Notes: generated from the sequence alone by a model not told the origin. Shown: positions 49,955-62,924, numbered from the stretch's first letter. The stretch: DNA of 64,000 bases from Formicarius rufipectus (GCA_013399695.1 VXAU01001100.1:2010009-2074008), one strand, 5' to 3'. Numbers and translations: made by a program.

Positions 49955-52900
49955 TTGTTTTTGGTTTGGTTTTGGTTTGTCATCTCAGCACATGCTCAAG
50001 CACTGAGAAACTAAGATTAAGATCACTGTTCAACCCACCTTCTCCACATCCTAGATAAATCTTTTCGCTACTAAGCTACTCTGAGTTTAGATGCTCTTCC
50101 CTCCTGTTTCTGGAACTGCCCTGCCAGTTGTTCATTTCTCTGTATGACTAGTAACCCTGTGGCTAGATTACCTTTTCAGAGATGTGGACTGAGTACCTCC
50201 ACCAGTCTCAAGAGAAAAGGTGGAATAGGTCCCAGGTCCTGGTGAGAGCCTTAATAGTGATATAATTTGACATAGAGAGGGAAACTTCATCATCTTTGCC
50301 TTTTAATGTACATTAGAAAAAAATCACAAAGTTCAATTGCTATTTTTATGGAATTTCACTTTACTGAAGTTTGTCTTCAGATCAAGTACTGGATTGGTAT
50401 ATCTGTGGAGGTGATTCAGATGAAAGATATCAGGTTGCAGTTGGTGTGACTCCTGGGATATGTATGGAAAGCCAATCCATACAAAGGACATTAAAACCAA
50501 ACAAGAAGGTGATAGATGAGTCTCTGTGATTGGGGGTAGGGAGCAGTCAAGCAGATTTGCTGTTGCAGTGTCGGATACAGAGCCACACATTCTGTCACAA
50601 TACTGCTTCCATCCCAGAACCTTTTATGTAGAAACAAATACTGATTAATTCTGAAGGATGTCTCACTGTTCATCCTTTGCTTCACATACACATTTCTGGT
50701 GTATCTGTGGTACCTGGCACATTATATATACTCTGCAGTAATTCCACAACTTGGCCTCCTGTGGTGTGAAATCATTGGCTGATTTAGACTTGTCAAGATT
50801 AGCTCTGCTCCAAGGTGCAGTGGGAAGACGTCCCTTTGGAGCCAAGTTGAAAAGCAGTGCTGCCACCAAAACAGCAGGTGCCACATTAAGTGGTTAGGAC
50901 TTCTCTCTTCTCTGACCATCTGAAGGCCACATTCAAGACATCTCTAACTAATTGACCATTTCTTGTGAGCCTTGCTGGAAACAAAATTTGCTTGGGGGCC
51001 CCTACATTCCCTAAATCTGTCTATTCTGTGTGATGTTGTTTTGAGTTGTTATATGGGTGTGGCATTTTAATGAATATGTGGTGAGGAGGTAATGGGTGAA
51101 ACAATTATTTCATAAGGCAGTAAGAAATGCTTCAAGATCTTTTATCTTTCATTAGAATCTAGTATGCAATGTATTAGTGAAAGTGCCTTTGCAGAACAGG
51201 TTCATACAGGAAATGAAGAAACTGTAGATGTCAGATAAAATCAACATTCAGTTTAGCTTACTCTCTGTAAAAGGAAAACATACACATCAGTTTAGGCTCA
51301 TGCACAATGTTTTCTACTTTGGGGTTTAAATTAACACCTATCTGAATAGGCTGTGAATATGTTCTAGTGATTCAGTGTACCAAAACTAAATTTATTTTCT
51401 AATTAATGAAATAGTCAAAACCTAGCATTTAATCTATCTTACTGAATTCCTAAAGAAGAGGTAGTCTTTAATAGCCTCCTTTGATTTAGTTGGGATAAGA
51501 GTGATAAATGAAAGGAATTGAAAACTAATGAGTCTAAAAGAGCTTTTTCTCATCTATAAGTGCAATTGAAATAATCCTTATTTGTTTCAAAGTAATTTTG
51601 AAGGTGATGGAAGCAGATTTTTAACCTAGGCAATTGGATAATCTCAGAAAGGTGTAATGATATTAAATTACCACTGCCTTTTCCAAGAAAGGGGTAATTA
51701 TTAAAATTTGTAAACCTGACTGCTTGGGATTTGAGTTGAATTCTTACTGCTGCTTCAGAGGCAGTGAACCTTTCCAGCAAATTCGAATGATTGAAGACAG
51801 TTTATTTTTGCTACTGAATTTAACATCAACTTTGTCTACAGATGGTAAATCCATTTGAAAAGATGGTGATATAGTAGATGTGCATTTGTTCCTTTCTGAT
51901 CTTCTTGATTAGCCTTTGATATATCACAATAGTTTCTCTAAAAAGATTGACAAGTTTGAGGGAGTTTACTCAGTGGTTTGAATTTGTTGCAGAAGCCCAC
52001 GACATGGAAAGCCTCTCTTGGTTTGCTGTAATGCCAACAGCTCCCAAAGCCATGAGAAACAGTTGACCAAGATACAAAGGAACACAAAAAAACTTATATT
52101 TTTAAAATATTGAACACATCTGCAAACACTGAGAAATTAAAAAAAAAATTCATTGGACTTTTAATGTCAAAAATGTTCTGGGAGGAGCTTATTTCCCCTC
52201 TCTCCTCTGAACATCGCATCCATTCACTCCACTTGCTTTCATCCCTAGTCAAATCATCACTGGTCCTTACTGACCTACAGGATATAAACTGGTTTTTTCA
52301 CCTCTCTAGATCTTCTGACCCTTCTACAAATGTTATTAATCTTAGGAGTCATACTAACTTCATCTCATCCCTAGCAGTAAACACCACAGCTTTTGTCTCA
52401 TCGACACATGAGATACAAGGGCTATCCCTGTGCTTGCAAATTCAGCAGTGCCAGGATCCATGCTTCCATCCTCTAGCTAGCTGGCTTGGACTAGTCTTGT
52501 TCATACTACTGTAGTCTCATAAATAAGCTTGCTACGTTTCAGCTATCTGTTGGGAAATAGTGCCTGGTGTTTTCTAGCTCTGGTTCTAGCTGAGAATTTG
52601 TTTGGGAACTTGCTAGCTGGTCAGGGCCAGAACCATTCCAGGGGCTGTTTTACCTCTTTAACAGTAGAGAGGGCATAATCACGGTGTCAGGGGCTGTCTG
52701 CCAGTTTCATAATAGAGACATAACTAGGTGGACTTCTTCTTAAGATCTTCCTTGATCTGCTCTTGGATCCACAGTCTCTTCTGAAGCTGGAGGGGCAACT
52801 ACATGTGGGGAATCTTCATCTCTCCCCTCCCAGCCCAGGCAGTGGAAGTACAAATGAAGAAGGGACCCGTCAAAAAGCACTTTTTCAGTGTCCTTGTCCT

Positions 52901-53316
52901 GTCTGTGAAAAAAGGGAGAGAAGTCTGACTCTTGCCATACAAGGACAGTGTCACTTTTTTTTTTAAATTTTTTTTCTGTCCTTTTTGGGAAATCAAAATT
53001 TTTCAGGAGTCAGAGTCTGAAAATTTTTATTCAGAAGAGAAAACAAGAGTGCAGAGATGTTAATTTTTCAGAAGATTCATTTCAACTAATACTTTTGAAA
53101 ATCTGACAAAATCTCACGTGTTCAGAAGTAAAAGATACTATTTCCATTATTTCAGAAAAAGAAGCTTAACAGTCCGATATTCCCAACCCAATGAGAAGAG
53201 ATCCTTAAGGGAGCTGAGGTCACACTTTATTCAAGTCCTTCACAAATCTGACTCTCCTTTGAGATTTATTTCTGTAACCTGACAGCCACAAGCTCCAAAT
53301 CATGAAACTGAAGTGT
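47310..53316. other. 6 kb of unique DNA, no gene seen
   Basis: Less AT-rich patches at 48400-49030 and 52150-52930 have longer frames (up to 134 codons on plus at 52110-52514), but none resembles a known protein. No CR1 or LTR edge was recognised. The patches could be old unrecognised repeats. Confidence 0.5.
49921..49953. repeat. (GTT)11 microsatellite
   Basis: Eleven perfect GTT units, preceded by a short GT run and followed by TTTG and GGTTT units. Confidence 0.95.
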
Positions 53317-53341
53317 AAAAAAAAAAAAAAAAAAAAAAAAA
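53317..53341. repeat. poly(A) run at gap edge
   Basis: Twenty-five A directly before the N run. The real length is unknown. Confidence 0.95.
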
Positions 53342-54272
53342 NNNNNNNNNNNNNNNNNNNNNNNNNNNNNNNNNNNNNNNNNNNNNNNNNNNNNNNNNNN
53401 NNNNNNNNNNNNNNNNNNNNNNNNNNNNNNNNNNNNNNNNNNNNNNNNNNNNNNNNNNNNNNNNNNNNNNNNNNNNNNNNNNNNNNNNNNNNNNNNNNNN
53501 NNNNNNNNNNNNNNNNNNNNNNNNNNNNNNNNNNNNNNNNNNNNNNNNNNNNNNNNNNNNNNNNNNNNNNNNNNNNNNNNNNNNNNNNNNNNNNNNNNNN
53601 NNNNNNNNNNNNNNNNNNNNNNNNNNNNNNNNNNNNNNNNNNNNNNNNNNNNNNNNNNNNNNNNNNNNNNNNNNNNNNNNNNNNNNNNNNNNNNNNNNNN
53701 NNNNNNNNNNNNNNNNNNNNNNNNNNNNNNNNNNNNNNNNNNNNNNNNNNNNNNNNNNNNNNNNNNNNNNNNNNNNNNNNNNNNNNNNNNNNNNNNNNNN
53801 NNNNNNNNNNNNNNNNNNNNNNNNNNNNNNNNNNNNNNNNNNNNNNNNNNNNNNNNNNNNNNNNNNNNNNNNNNNNNNNNNNNNNNNNNNNNNNNNNNNN
53901 NNNNNNNNNNNNNNNNNNNNNNNNNNNNNNNNNNNNNNNNNNNNNNNNNNNNNNNNNNNNNNNNNNNNNNNNNNNNNNNNNNNNNNNNNNNNNNNNNNNN
54001 NNNNNNNNNNNNNNNNNNNNNNNNNNNNNNNNNNNNNNNNNNNNNNNNNNNNNNNNNNNNNNNNNNNNNNNNNNNNNNNNNNNNNNNNNNNNNNNNNNNN
54101 NNNNNNNNNNNNNNNNNNNNNNNNNNNNNNNNNNNNNNNNNNNNNNNNNNNNNNNNNNNNNNNNNNNNNNNNNNNNNNNNNNNNNNNNNNNNNNNNNNNN
54201 NNNNNNNNNNNNNNNNNNNNNNNNNNNNNNNNNNNNNNNNNNNNNNNNNNNNNNNNNNNNNNNNNNNNNNNN
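53342..54272. other. assembly gap, 931 N
   Basis: A long N run between a poly(A) stretch and a GCCT tetranucleotide repeat. The missing sequence is probably low-complexity. Reading frames drawn across it are artefacts. Confidence 0.99.
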
Positions 54273-54304
54273 GCCTCCCTGCCTCCCTGCCTGCCTTCCT
54301 GCCT

Positions 54305-54349
<45 letters not shown>

Positions 54350-54352
54350 CCT
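54273..54352. repeat. (GCCT)n tetranucleotide repeat
   Basis: An 80-base array of GCCT with GCCTCCCT variants; the purest part is about ten GCCT units in a row. A CCCTCC-rich stretch continues to about 54370. The array is cut off on the left by the gap, so its true length is not known. Confidence 0.95.
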
Positions 54353-55003
54353 CGCACCCTCCCACCCTCCGATACTGGATTTTTTTTCAGGGCAGAGGAG
54401 GAGGGGTGTAATAGAAAGGCCTATACCTTGGACCAGATTTACTGTAAGCTTTGGCAGGGATTGCTTGTAAAATTGGTTCAAGTAAAGCCCTCTTACGTAT
54501 TTTGTTTCTAAAATAGAGATGAAAAATTCTTACCTTTCTCTGTAAACTCTTTAAAACATATCTGTATCCAAACCTTTTATCATGTCTGCTAGAATCCCTC
54601 CAAATACTGTTTAGAAGCTTTCAGAGAATGGGAGAATAGGATTAATTCATTGTTTGATTTACTCTGAATCTCAATCTTTTGAATGACAGAAATGCAGTGC
54701 CCATTACCTTGGAGATAGACACATCTGCAAATCTGTTAATTTACAGAGTATTGCTTGCACAAGCTGTAATTTAAAGGCTGAAAAATCTTGCATCATTGCT
54801 GAAATATAAAACCACAGATGGTGTTTCCCAACATTGCATTTTACGAAACCCTGGGCCAACTCCTCAAGTAAGCCCTTACATAGTCCTCTTTAGTCCTTTT
54901 GAAGGGAAATGATCTAATTCAATGTATCGTATTTATTTTAATACGAATTTGTCTGAATTGAGACAAATAAAAAACTAAGAATGTATCTCTCTTTTCGTGT
55001 TTG

Positions 55004-55033
55004 ATTATTTTATTATTTTATTATTATTTTATT
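55004..55033. repeat. ATTTT/ATT low-complexity run
   Basis: Repeated ATT and ATTTT units in 30 bases. Confidence 0.85.
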
Positions 55034-56562
55034 GGAAAATAAATCTTCTTCATTACAAAATAATTTCATTTTCATACATGTCTGTCTGATCACATTTTAA
55101 AGCACTTTGCAGTTACCTAGTGCTTTATTACCACAGGTCTCTAGCTGCACTAGCCTGTGGGTTTTTATCAATGGTGAGATGCTATAGGACTCCAACTCCC
55201 TGCAATAATTGCGAGGCGGTTAATTTCTTTCTGAAATATCCTTTAAATCCTATTAGAGAGAGAGGTCCAGCTACAAAATTGAGTCATACATCTCCGTTCT
55301 TGACAAATGGTCTTGATGTGATTACACTTGGAGTTCAAACTCTTAAGTAGGTTTTTTTTAAAAGTGAAATAAATTTGCTGTAGCAGTTTCATTAACCACA
55401 AATAAAGAGGGTTTATGATTGTTTCCGTTGTGTTGCAGTATTATGTTTATACCTAGCAAACTCACAAGTGAGTTTCTTGCAGTGCACTTGGAACAAGCAG
55501 GTATGGTCCAGTAAATAGCCTTGAATACATAATAGCTCTGGTCCTACAAGGAATAGATCTGTGTTAGCATGGCAATGGCCCAGAGTAATTATTCCTACCC
55601 CTGAGAAAGGGCTAATTCCCGTAAGTGTAGTGTTACATTGACACTGTTATACGGCATTTAGGCTAAATCAAGCTGAAGTAACTTTACTCAGTGGAGAATT
55701 TCAGATACATGCATACCTAGATACAGGCTGCAGATAGAAACTAATTGCTCGCCTCCAGAAGTGTATTTACACTATAGTGTTGGTTAATCCTGTGTTTATC
55801 CTAGATTCCAGTTCCTTGTGCTGCAGACACACTATTTCAGTCTGATGTGGAGCAGAGTGGTTCGTTCCTTGAAGGGTTGGGGGATGCAACTGAGAAGTAG
55901 TTTGTGTTGGAGTCCACGTTATATAGGATGGACATAGTCCTGCCTATACCCCATCCCTGCAAGACTGAAGCCTTCATTCTTTGACAGGGGTAAGGCAGAG
56001 AGATAAACCGTGTTATCCAGATTTATAAAAAAGCTGTCCTTTGTTTGACAGATTCATGGATCAAATGCCAATTTCTTCATTATTTGGCTGTTTTAATTTT
56101 CCCTCCTCAACTCAAAATAAAGAATCAATTTTTTATTCAGGTACCAAAGAGAGGTGGATGGTTAGAAATACCTTGACTGTTGAACAACTTGCAAATGGAA
56201 TGCAAATAACATTCATTCATTCATTTGGATGGCAAAGGTTGGGCCTGTGCCTTCTGAAATGTAGCTTACAACTAAATCAATTTCTCTTTTGCTACATTTT
56301 GCAGTGAAGTCATAATTGTGTGTTTGACATTAGTCTGTTGCTATGGATAGTAGGAATCAGGGTAGGATATCATGACATTAAAAGGTCACTTCAATCTCTA
56401 ATAGTTAAGGTTCTGGGAATGACTAATGGCATTGTGCTGCTGCAAATGTAGAGCTGGAACAACATGATGAACTGTAACTGACTCTTGTATCAGCATAAAT
56501 ACCTCTGAGATTTAGAAGAAAAGATGACAGAACTATATTAAATAGTGAATGCGTTTATTTTT

Positions 56563-56647
56563 TATTTTGGTTTGGTTTTGTTTTCATTTGGTTTGGTTTT
56601 TGTTTTGTTTGGTTGGGGGTTTTTTTGTTTGTTTTGTTTTGTTTTTT
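56563..56647. repeat. T/G-rich tract followed by (GA)n
   Basis: TTTG and GGTTT units over about 85 bases with one ggttggggg cluster, followed by a short GAGAGA run at 56648-56656. Confidence 0.85.
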
Positions 56648-57285
56648 GAGAGAGAGAATGCATGCGCGGCCATTGGAGGGGGTCATTTCACTTGTACAAA
56701 AATGTACACAGCAAAGTGGGTGTATCAACAAATGTAATTTCTAGTATGTATCTATGACTGTATTTAAACCATCAACCCTAGATAATAGTTTGTAGGGGAA
56801 TTACTTCAACCACTAAATGCCAACTATTTTGGCATTTTAGAAACATTTCAAGACTGTTTTTAAGATGTGGCTCTTGTCTGGTCATAGGAAATAAGGGAAA
56901 ATGTTTATTTTCAGAAGGACATCTTTGATGTGTCCAACTGAAACCATGGAGTTCTTGCTTGGTTTGGGACAGGTGGGTTTGATCTGTCAGAAGAACATGA
57001 CTGAGTCATTCTGTATTGTTAACACAGACCTGGTGGTTACATCTGAAATCTTTAGGGGAGGGGAAGGAGATGGAGCACAGACCTCTAACTACAGCCAAAA
57101 CTGTTAAAAAGAAACTCAGAATACATAAATTATAAATACTATTTTGTAGATTTTATGTAATGCTCTAATATAAAATTTTTATTTACTCATGCAGTTCATG
57201 AGGAAAGTTTAAAAAGAAAAAAACTAAAAACAAGGCCTTTCCACCATCCCACTCCCTTCATTTTTATATTTTCTTCCACTTCTTG

Positions 57286-57336
57286 TTCCCTTCCTTCCCT
57301 TCTTCCCTCCTTTCTCCCTTCCTTCCTTTCTCCTCT
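57286..57336. repeat. 51-base pure pyrimidine tract
   Basis: Only T and C over 51 bases, in TTCC, CTTCC and TCCC units. Tracts of this kind can adopt triplex (H-DNA) structure. Confidence 0.9.
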
Positions 57337-60055
57337 GAATTTTAAAAGTGAATGCCTTCTGTAGTCTGTCCTTCTAATAAGCTGGCTGTTTTAGCACTTA
57401 GATGAAACCATTTTCTAGTTGGGGAATGTTTATTATTCAGCCAGTCTTGCCACATATGTGTTTCTTTGTATTTCAGTTTTACATGTAGAGGAGTTCCTTG
57501 CACATTTTGCATTCCTGAGAACTGTCTGTAGATGATTTCCTTCGTTTGCAATTCTAGACAACCTAGACCAAGCTGCCATTCACTGCTGCTGTGAAATGAT
57601 GGTATCTCCATCTCCTGAAAAAAATACTCAGCTTCATGATGGGCCCGAACAACTCTTTGCTTTAATGCCATCTGCCAGTTGTGTCATTTCTCATTCACAG
57701 TTCCCACAATGTGTATTCCAGATGAAAATTTCCTCTTGGCCTTCAACCACCGTTTTCAAGAATATCATAGGAAGAAACAGTGCCCAGAGAAGAGAAGAGC
57801 TTAGATTGAAACCTGGATAACTCCCAGTGCTCTTCTCTACCTGTGCCTTTTCACATCTTTATCAAATTTGCCTTGGAGTCTGCTAGTTGGTGTAGTCCAC
57901 AGTGCATCCATGTAGTAAGTAACATGGGTGGTCAAGGATTCTAAGCAGGAGCCATAGCCTCTCCCTATTTATTTAACAGTGAGAATCTACCTTTTGTGAC
58001 TCATTCAAGGTTTGGTCTTAAACTGGTAAGAAAATCAATAATAAATAAATTAAATGCAAATTAGCACTGATAGAAAGCCCTCCCAAAATGCTCTCTAGAT
58101 GTGCTAGTCAGCGTCTTTTGACTGTAAGGCTGCCTTTTGAAAACGTTTTGGCAGCAAAGGCTGGTTTTGCATTGTGATAGCAGCTCTCATGGGACTTGCT
58201 TCCTGAAGGCAGGGAAGATAGAGTTGCCTTTATTTTCACAGTTCTGCAGAGTGAGATCTCTTCGGTCCCTTTTCCACTTTCCCAGCCATCAGCAAGTAGC
58301 ACAACACTTGCAACTAGCACTGCCTCTAAGTAGAAGTTTAGGTGTGCCATGGTGTATGCCCGCCACAGCTTCCTCTTTATGAAGTATGAAAGGAAAACTC
58401 CAAGATACTTGGGAATGTCCCTTGCAAATAGTAAATAATAATCTTGAATTTGCATTTTGTTCTTAAAGCTTCTGATGGAGATTTACCATTATCAGTTCCA
58501 CTACAGAGGGGGTGTACTGCATCTCACAGTTAGGGGACTTGCCCAGATGATGATGAAAGATCAGAATAACAATCTTTTGCATTAATCACACATCTCCCCT
58601 TCTGATAATGAGTATGTGGCCATTCACAGAGGCTGTTCCACTTTGCCTGCAGCCCAATTATAACCAAAGGAAGACTGAATCCCTATCTCTAATCTCAAGT
58701 GCAGAGATAATTTTTCCTCCAATAATGCATTTTCTTCTAAGGCTACCCAACTGAACCATTGGAGCATCTGTCTTGTGTTTTGGTATATGCTAGAGATGAC
58801 CGAAGCAGCTGCTTTTATGTAAAGCAATAGAAGAGCAGGGTTTCAGAACATCCAGGGTTGGATATAACACCACAAATCAGGAAGAATAACAAGAGGAAAA
58901 CTATTTAAATTGGTTTTTTCCAGCAGCTTGCCAGTGTGCAAAGTAACAAGGTAGATCAAATGACGTAATTCTGAATTAGTTTAGTCAACAGTCATTCTCC
59001 TCGCAAAAATTCCTTATATAGAATTTGAGCATGTAAATTTTTTCAGCATCCACTTGTCAGTCCAGGTAATCAGTCCAGCCATAAAAATAATGTCGCTATT
59101 TTCCATGACAGTGAGAAATAGCATTTTTTACCAATATTGTTCTTCATTTGTGAGACAGATATGAGCTCTGCTATTAAATGACAATGAATAAAGAAAATGA
59201 ATAAGAAAAAATTCTCAAAATTAATCAGGTTCTATTCATGCTGGTTCTACTTTTATATAAACATAACATTGAATCAAGCAAAACATTTTCATGGTATTTC
59301 TATAAGTGATTAATTAATTTCATACCATTAAACAGTACAGAGAAGGCAAACATTCTCAGTACACAAATAATCATTGAAACACATTTTTTTAGGCATCCGG
59401 TTCTTTTCAGGAACTTGAGCTGTGAAGTATTGCTTGTGAGCAATCATCAGTATCAATAATTGTCACATGATTTATTAATGCCTTGCTAAAAAGCTCTGAT
59501 GTAACTGTCCAGCACACTTTTTTCTATAGGAAGAAGAAAATCCCAAGCACTGTCATAATAAGCTGGCTTGTGTCCAATAATTCCTAATTAATTTAAGTGT
59601 TCAAGAACTGGATGTTGTCTTTCGTATGTCAGGAGAGTAGGTAATAAAATAAAACCAATCAGACAAACTGTAGCAGCTCCTTACTCTGTAATAGTGGGAG
59701 GAGAGGGTGAGATCACCGGTTCTGCAAAGCTGAAGTGACCAGCTGACTTCTTTGTCTGCTAGCCTGCATGCTCTCCAGTAGCAAAGCAAGAGACGAGACA
59801 TTTCTCCCTGCTGCTTTGTGAATAAGGGGCTTTTCCGTGTAGCCACTCTGCCCAATGAAGCTCAGTGACCTGCTGACAGCCCTCCTGAAGACAGTTTATG
59901 ACTCCATAATTTTATTTGTTCTTACATTACACCTGTGTAAAGAAACAGTTAGTGAGAAGAGTGATGCATAGCTTTAATTCTCACTGTTACAAATAGGAGC
60001 AGGACCAAGCGAGAACACACTGGACGTAATCGTGTTATATTTTCTTCTGCTTCAG

Positions 60056-60243
60056 CTATGGGGGCTGGCTTTGTTTACAGTAGATTTTACATGAATTACA
60101 TGCCATCTTCAAGCCTGGCATGTGCTGTTTCTCCCTTGGAACAGTTTAGGGTGTGTCATTTAAATGCTGAAGAATGGATGCAGGCAGCTCTTGCTGAGTT
60201 ACCTTCTATGAAAGAAACAACTCCATGTCTTGGGAGTTTTTGA
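60056..60243 (+). CDS. candidate exon or small ORF behind a strong splice acceptor
   Basis: I do not recognise the product. A strong acceptor (pyrimidine-rich tract then cttcag, ending at 60055) comes directly before ATG at 60058, which has G at -3 and G at +4. The frame runs 61 codons to TGA at 60241-60243. Residues 31-52 have a protein-like mix (EQFRVCHLNAEEW, then MQAALAELP). As an exon it could be an alternative 3' terminal exon of a plus-strand gene; no good donor lies inside it. The first AATAAA seen downstream is at about 61213, nearly 1 kb away. No homologous domain, signal peptide or membrane helix is evident. Chance remains the simpler reading. Confidence 0.2.
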
Positions 60244-62875
60244 TTTTTCTGTTAGTGTTAAAATGTCACATGTCCATACTGCATTATAATGGATTCCTTG
60301 ATTTTTTGATTTCTTTATTCAAGATCAAAAGCAGTCTGTTTCAATTTATATATAATATATATGTCTATAATTTGAGTTTATTTCTTCTTTAGAGTCATAG
60401 AAGGCACAGTACAGTAGGTTAATACAAAACATTATGAACTGAATTCTTAAAATACAACTCACATTCTTCTATATGCTGTGTGTAGGAAGACAAGATTTCC
60501 TTTTTCATGTGCCAAATAGGCTTCTCTTTAAAACATAGCAATGAGAAGATGTGTCATCAGTCAAAATCCAGCTTGTTTCTGCATTGCTAATCTAAAACCA
60601 ATCTAGATGAATTAATCTAAACAAAACAATGAAAGAGAAGTTGTGCCTGCTTGTAACTGAAAGTCTGTGGTGGTTTCCTCAGTACTTTGATACCAGTCAA
60701 TATGAGTTTTTTAATAGTTCTCTTCATTCCAGCTGTAATGGAAAATATTTTTAAGTAGAAACTGTAGAGAGGGGCTTAATACACTGTGCTTACTCTGAAT
60801 CAAGATTAAAATGCTGCTTGATAGCTCCTGGGTTTTTTTAGTAGCAATTATTCTGAGTGCATGATAATACTTGTTAGTGACTGCATGTGCTTTAAGTTCT
60901 CCACTCCTTGATATGTTCTTGAACTTCTGCCATTTTGCAAGGGGCACTGAATCAAAGGTTTTGATGGGGTGATGGAGGACTGACATTATAAAATTAACAT
61001 GTCCTGAATTACTATCCAAGAATCACAGACTTGCAGGCGGTGTATGTTTTTAGAATTACATTCATCACTGACATTAAACACACTTTTGTCTTATTAAAAT
61101 TCTGCTAGAGTTGCTGCTTAATGATTCACTATGATTTTATGATCAAGTATGGTAAAAATTCTAAGAAATTCTTATTTATGAACTCATTCAATAGGAAAGG
61201 ATTGTGTCAGCCTAATAAATTAATGTATAAGTGGTATTTTCAGTACCGTCCACTGATTATTGTCAGATACTGCACTATCTGGTTGTAAAATATAGTTTAT
61301 GCTATCCAAGACTTATAATAAAGTCATTCAGTCCATCAGCCTATTTAAATAACCTAAGACATATTTGATGTGGAGACTAAATTAGACATGAGTACACCTG
61401 TGTATATAGAGCTCATAGTGAATTACTTTCAGTACCTTTTATAGTTATGAAGATAAAGACCAGCATCCAAAAGCTAAGCAAGCCGCATGGATAGAGTTGT
61501 TTTAGTTTTTTATAAGACTTGAACATCTGAAAGGATCTTACAAGCAGCTCTGCACCTAAGAGGTTCACATTTTAATCAAGTGCTGCCAGACCTTTTGATA
61601 ACTAAGGAAGAGATTACCCCTGTTTACTCAAAAGTCCAATGGCAAGTAATTTTAGTGTAAAGGATGATGGAAAATTATCTGAGAACCATTTGAGAATTCT
61701 TCCATGCCGTGCCAGTTTGATGGTCTAATTTGAGTAATGAACAAATTTTGTTATGCCTTGTGTACAGATTCTGCATATACCAGAGTTGCAGATTTAGCAT
61801 TGCTGCAAAGATCCAGTTTTTTCCTCTCTATGATAAATATATACTGCACTGACTAATAAATTATTATATTAGCCACTTCATCTAAAAAAAAAAGCATTCT
61901 AATATAAACAAATTTCAGTTCAGTGGCCTTTACAGGATGTCAATGGCCTTTACAGCATGTCTCTTTCATTACTGTGATTCTACAGCATTATAGGGACAAA
62001 CCCCCATAAATTCATAAGTGGATAAACAGGTGATATACGTAACCACTCATGGAGAAATCCTGACTTCAGTGGAATCAGTCTACTTATTTCTTTCTGTTTT
62101 CATTTCTCCTTGAGTTTTATTAACAAACATTTTGAAAACTGTTTATGTCTGTTCGGTTTATTTGGCATAACAGGATTAGGCAGAGGCTGCAAAGAATAGG
62201 GCTGTATATGTCTGTTGCTGCCTATGACCAGGTTATTTCTGAATATTTGAAATGCAAATTCTTGATGTCCTCTGCTGCAAAAACAGTTTCAGTTTGTCTG
62301 TTGAATATATTCCTTTAACATTTCATATATACAGAATTCTATTTTTACTGTGAATTAGTAGCTTCAGTGAATGAATACAGCATCCAGCTGGTCACCTGCT
62401 TAAAATCCAGTCTGTCTGAAGAAGATATTCTACACTGCCAAGACCTGTATGACATGTGTGATACTAAATGCAGGAAATAAATTACTACCCTCATAATGTG
62501 TAGCATGAAACCATACTCTAAAGAATTGGGCTGAACCACTCTTGCTTTTACACAGCTATTCACCTGGGAAAAATAATTAGTCTGTAAAGATTTCAGATTA
62601 TGGTATTGTCTGAAATTTAACTTGATCAAACTCAAATATAAAGGCAGCCTGTTTGAGGAAACAGTGGAAACAGGAGAGGGAAAATCTGTCATGAGGACTT
62701 TCTGGTAGAGCTGAGTAGCTCTAGATGAAGAAGATTCAAAGAAGTGGCCAGAACAGTAAGATGGAGAGGAAGAAAATGGGTTCTGTGCAAAGTTTACTTC
62801 AAAGTGGCCTGCAGTGTCTTGAGGCAATGCCATTATTCTGTTGAGATCGATGGGATTTTTCTCTTGTCTTTACAG
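60244..62875. other. AT-rich unique DNA with a 162-codon minus-strand frame
   Basis: It holds the longest gap-free frame in the window (minus, 62345-62833, 162 codons). The product matches no family I know and has no clear domain. An imperfect 20-bp tandem duplication lies at 61924-61961. No mobile element was recognised. Confidence 0.5.
61924..61961. repeat. imperfect 20-bp tandem duplication
   Basis: The text tggcctttacag-atgtc occurs twice at a period of 20, with one internal mismatch (g or c after 'cag'). Confidence 0.85.
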
Positions 62876-62924
62876 CAGCCAGGATCTCAGTCTTGATGCT
62901 TATCATTCATGCTTGAGCTTGCAG
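62876..62924 (+). other. candidate 49-base internal exon
   Basis: The acceptor is TTTTTCTCTTGTCTTTACAG, ending at 62875, and the donor is CAG|GTGAGG with the exon ending at 62924. Both are close to the vertebrate consensus. Only one frame is open (from 62877): SQDLSLDAYHSCLSLQ, sixteen codons after one carried-over base. The protein fragment is not recognised. A coding exon, a non-coding RNA exon or a cryptic exon are all possible. No neighbouring exon in a compatible phase was found in the window. Confidence 0.22.

Larger units (their letters stand above)
54353..60055. other. AT-rich unique DNA, no confident gene
   Basis: It includes an ATTTT/ATT-rich stretch at 55004-55033, the T/G tract at 56563-56647 and the pyrimidine tract at 57286-57336. 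The longest frames (115 codons on minus at 58108-58455; 109 on minus at 57342-57671) match nothing I know. No mobile element was recognised. Confidence 0.5.

Noticed and set aside
52110..52514. 134-codon plus-strand frame, serine-rich
   Set aside because: No recognised family, no splice context, and it begins in A-rich sequence. It may be an old unrecognised repeat.
53220..54481. Very long open frames of 360-390 codons on both strands
   Set aside because: They exist only because the 931-N gap contains no stops. The real sequence at their ends is poly(A), or GCCT repeat read as AGRQ units.
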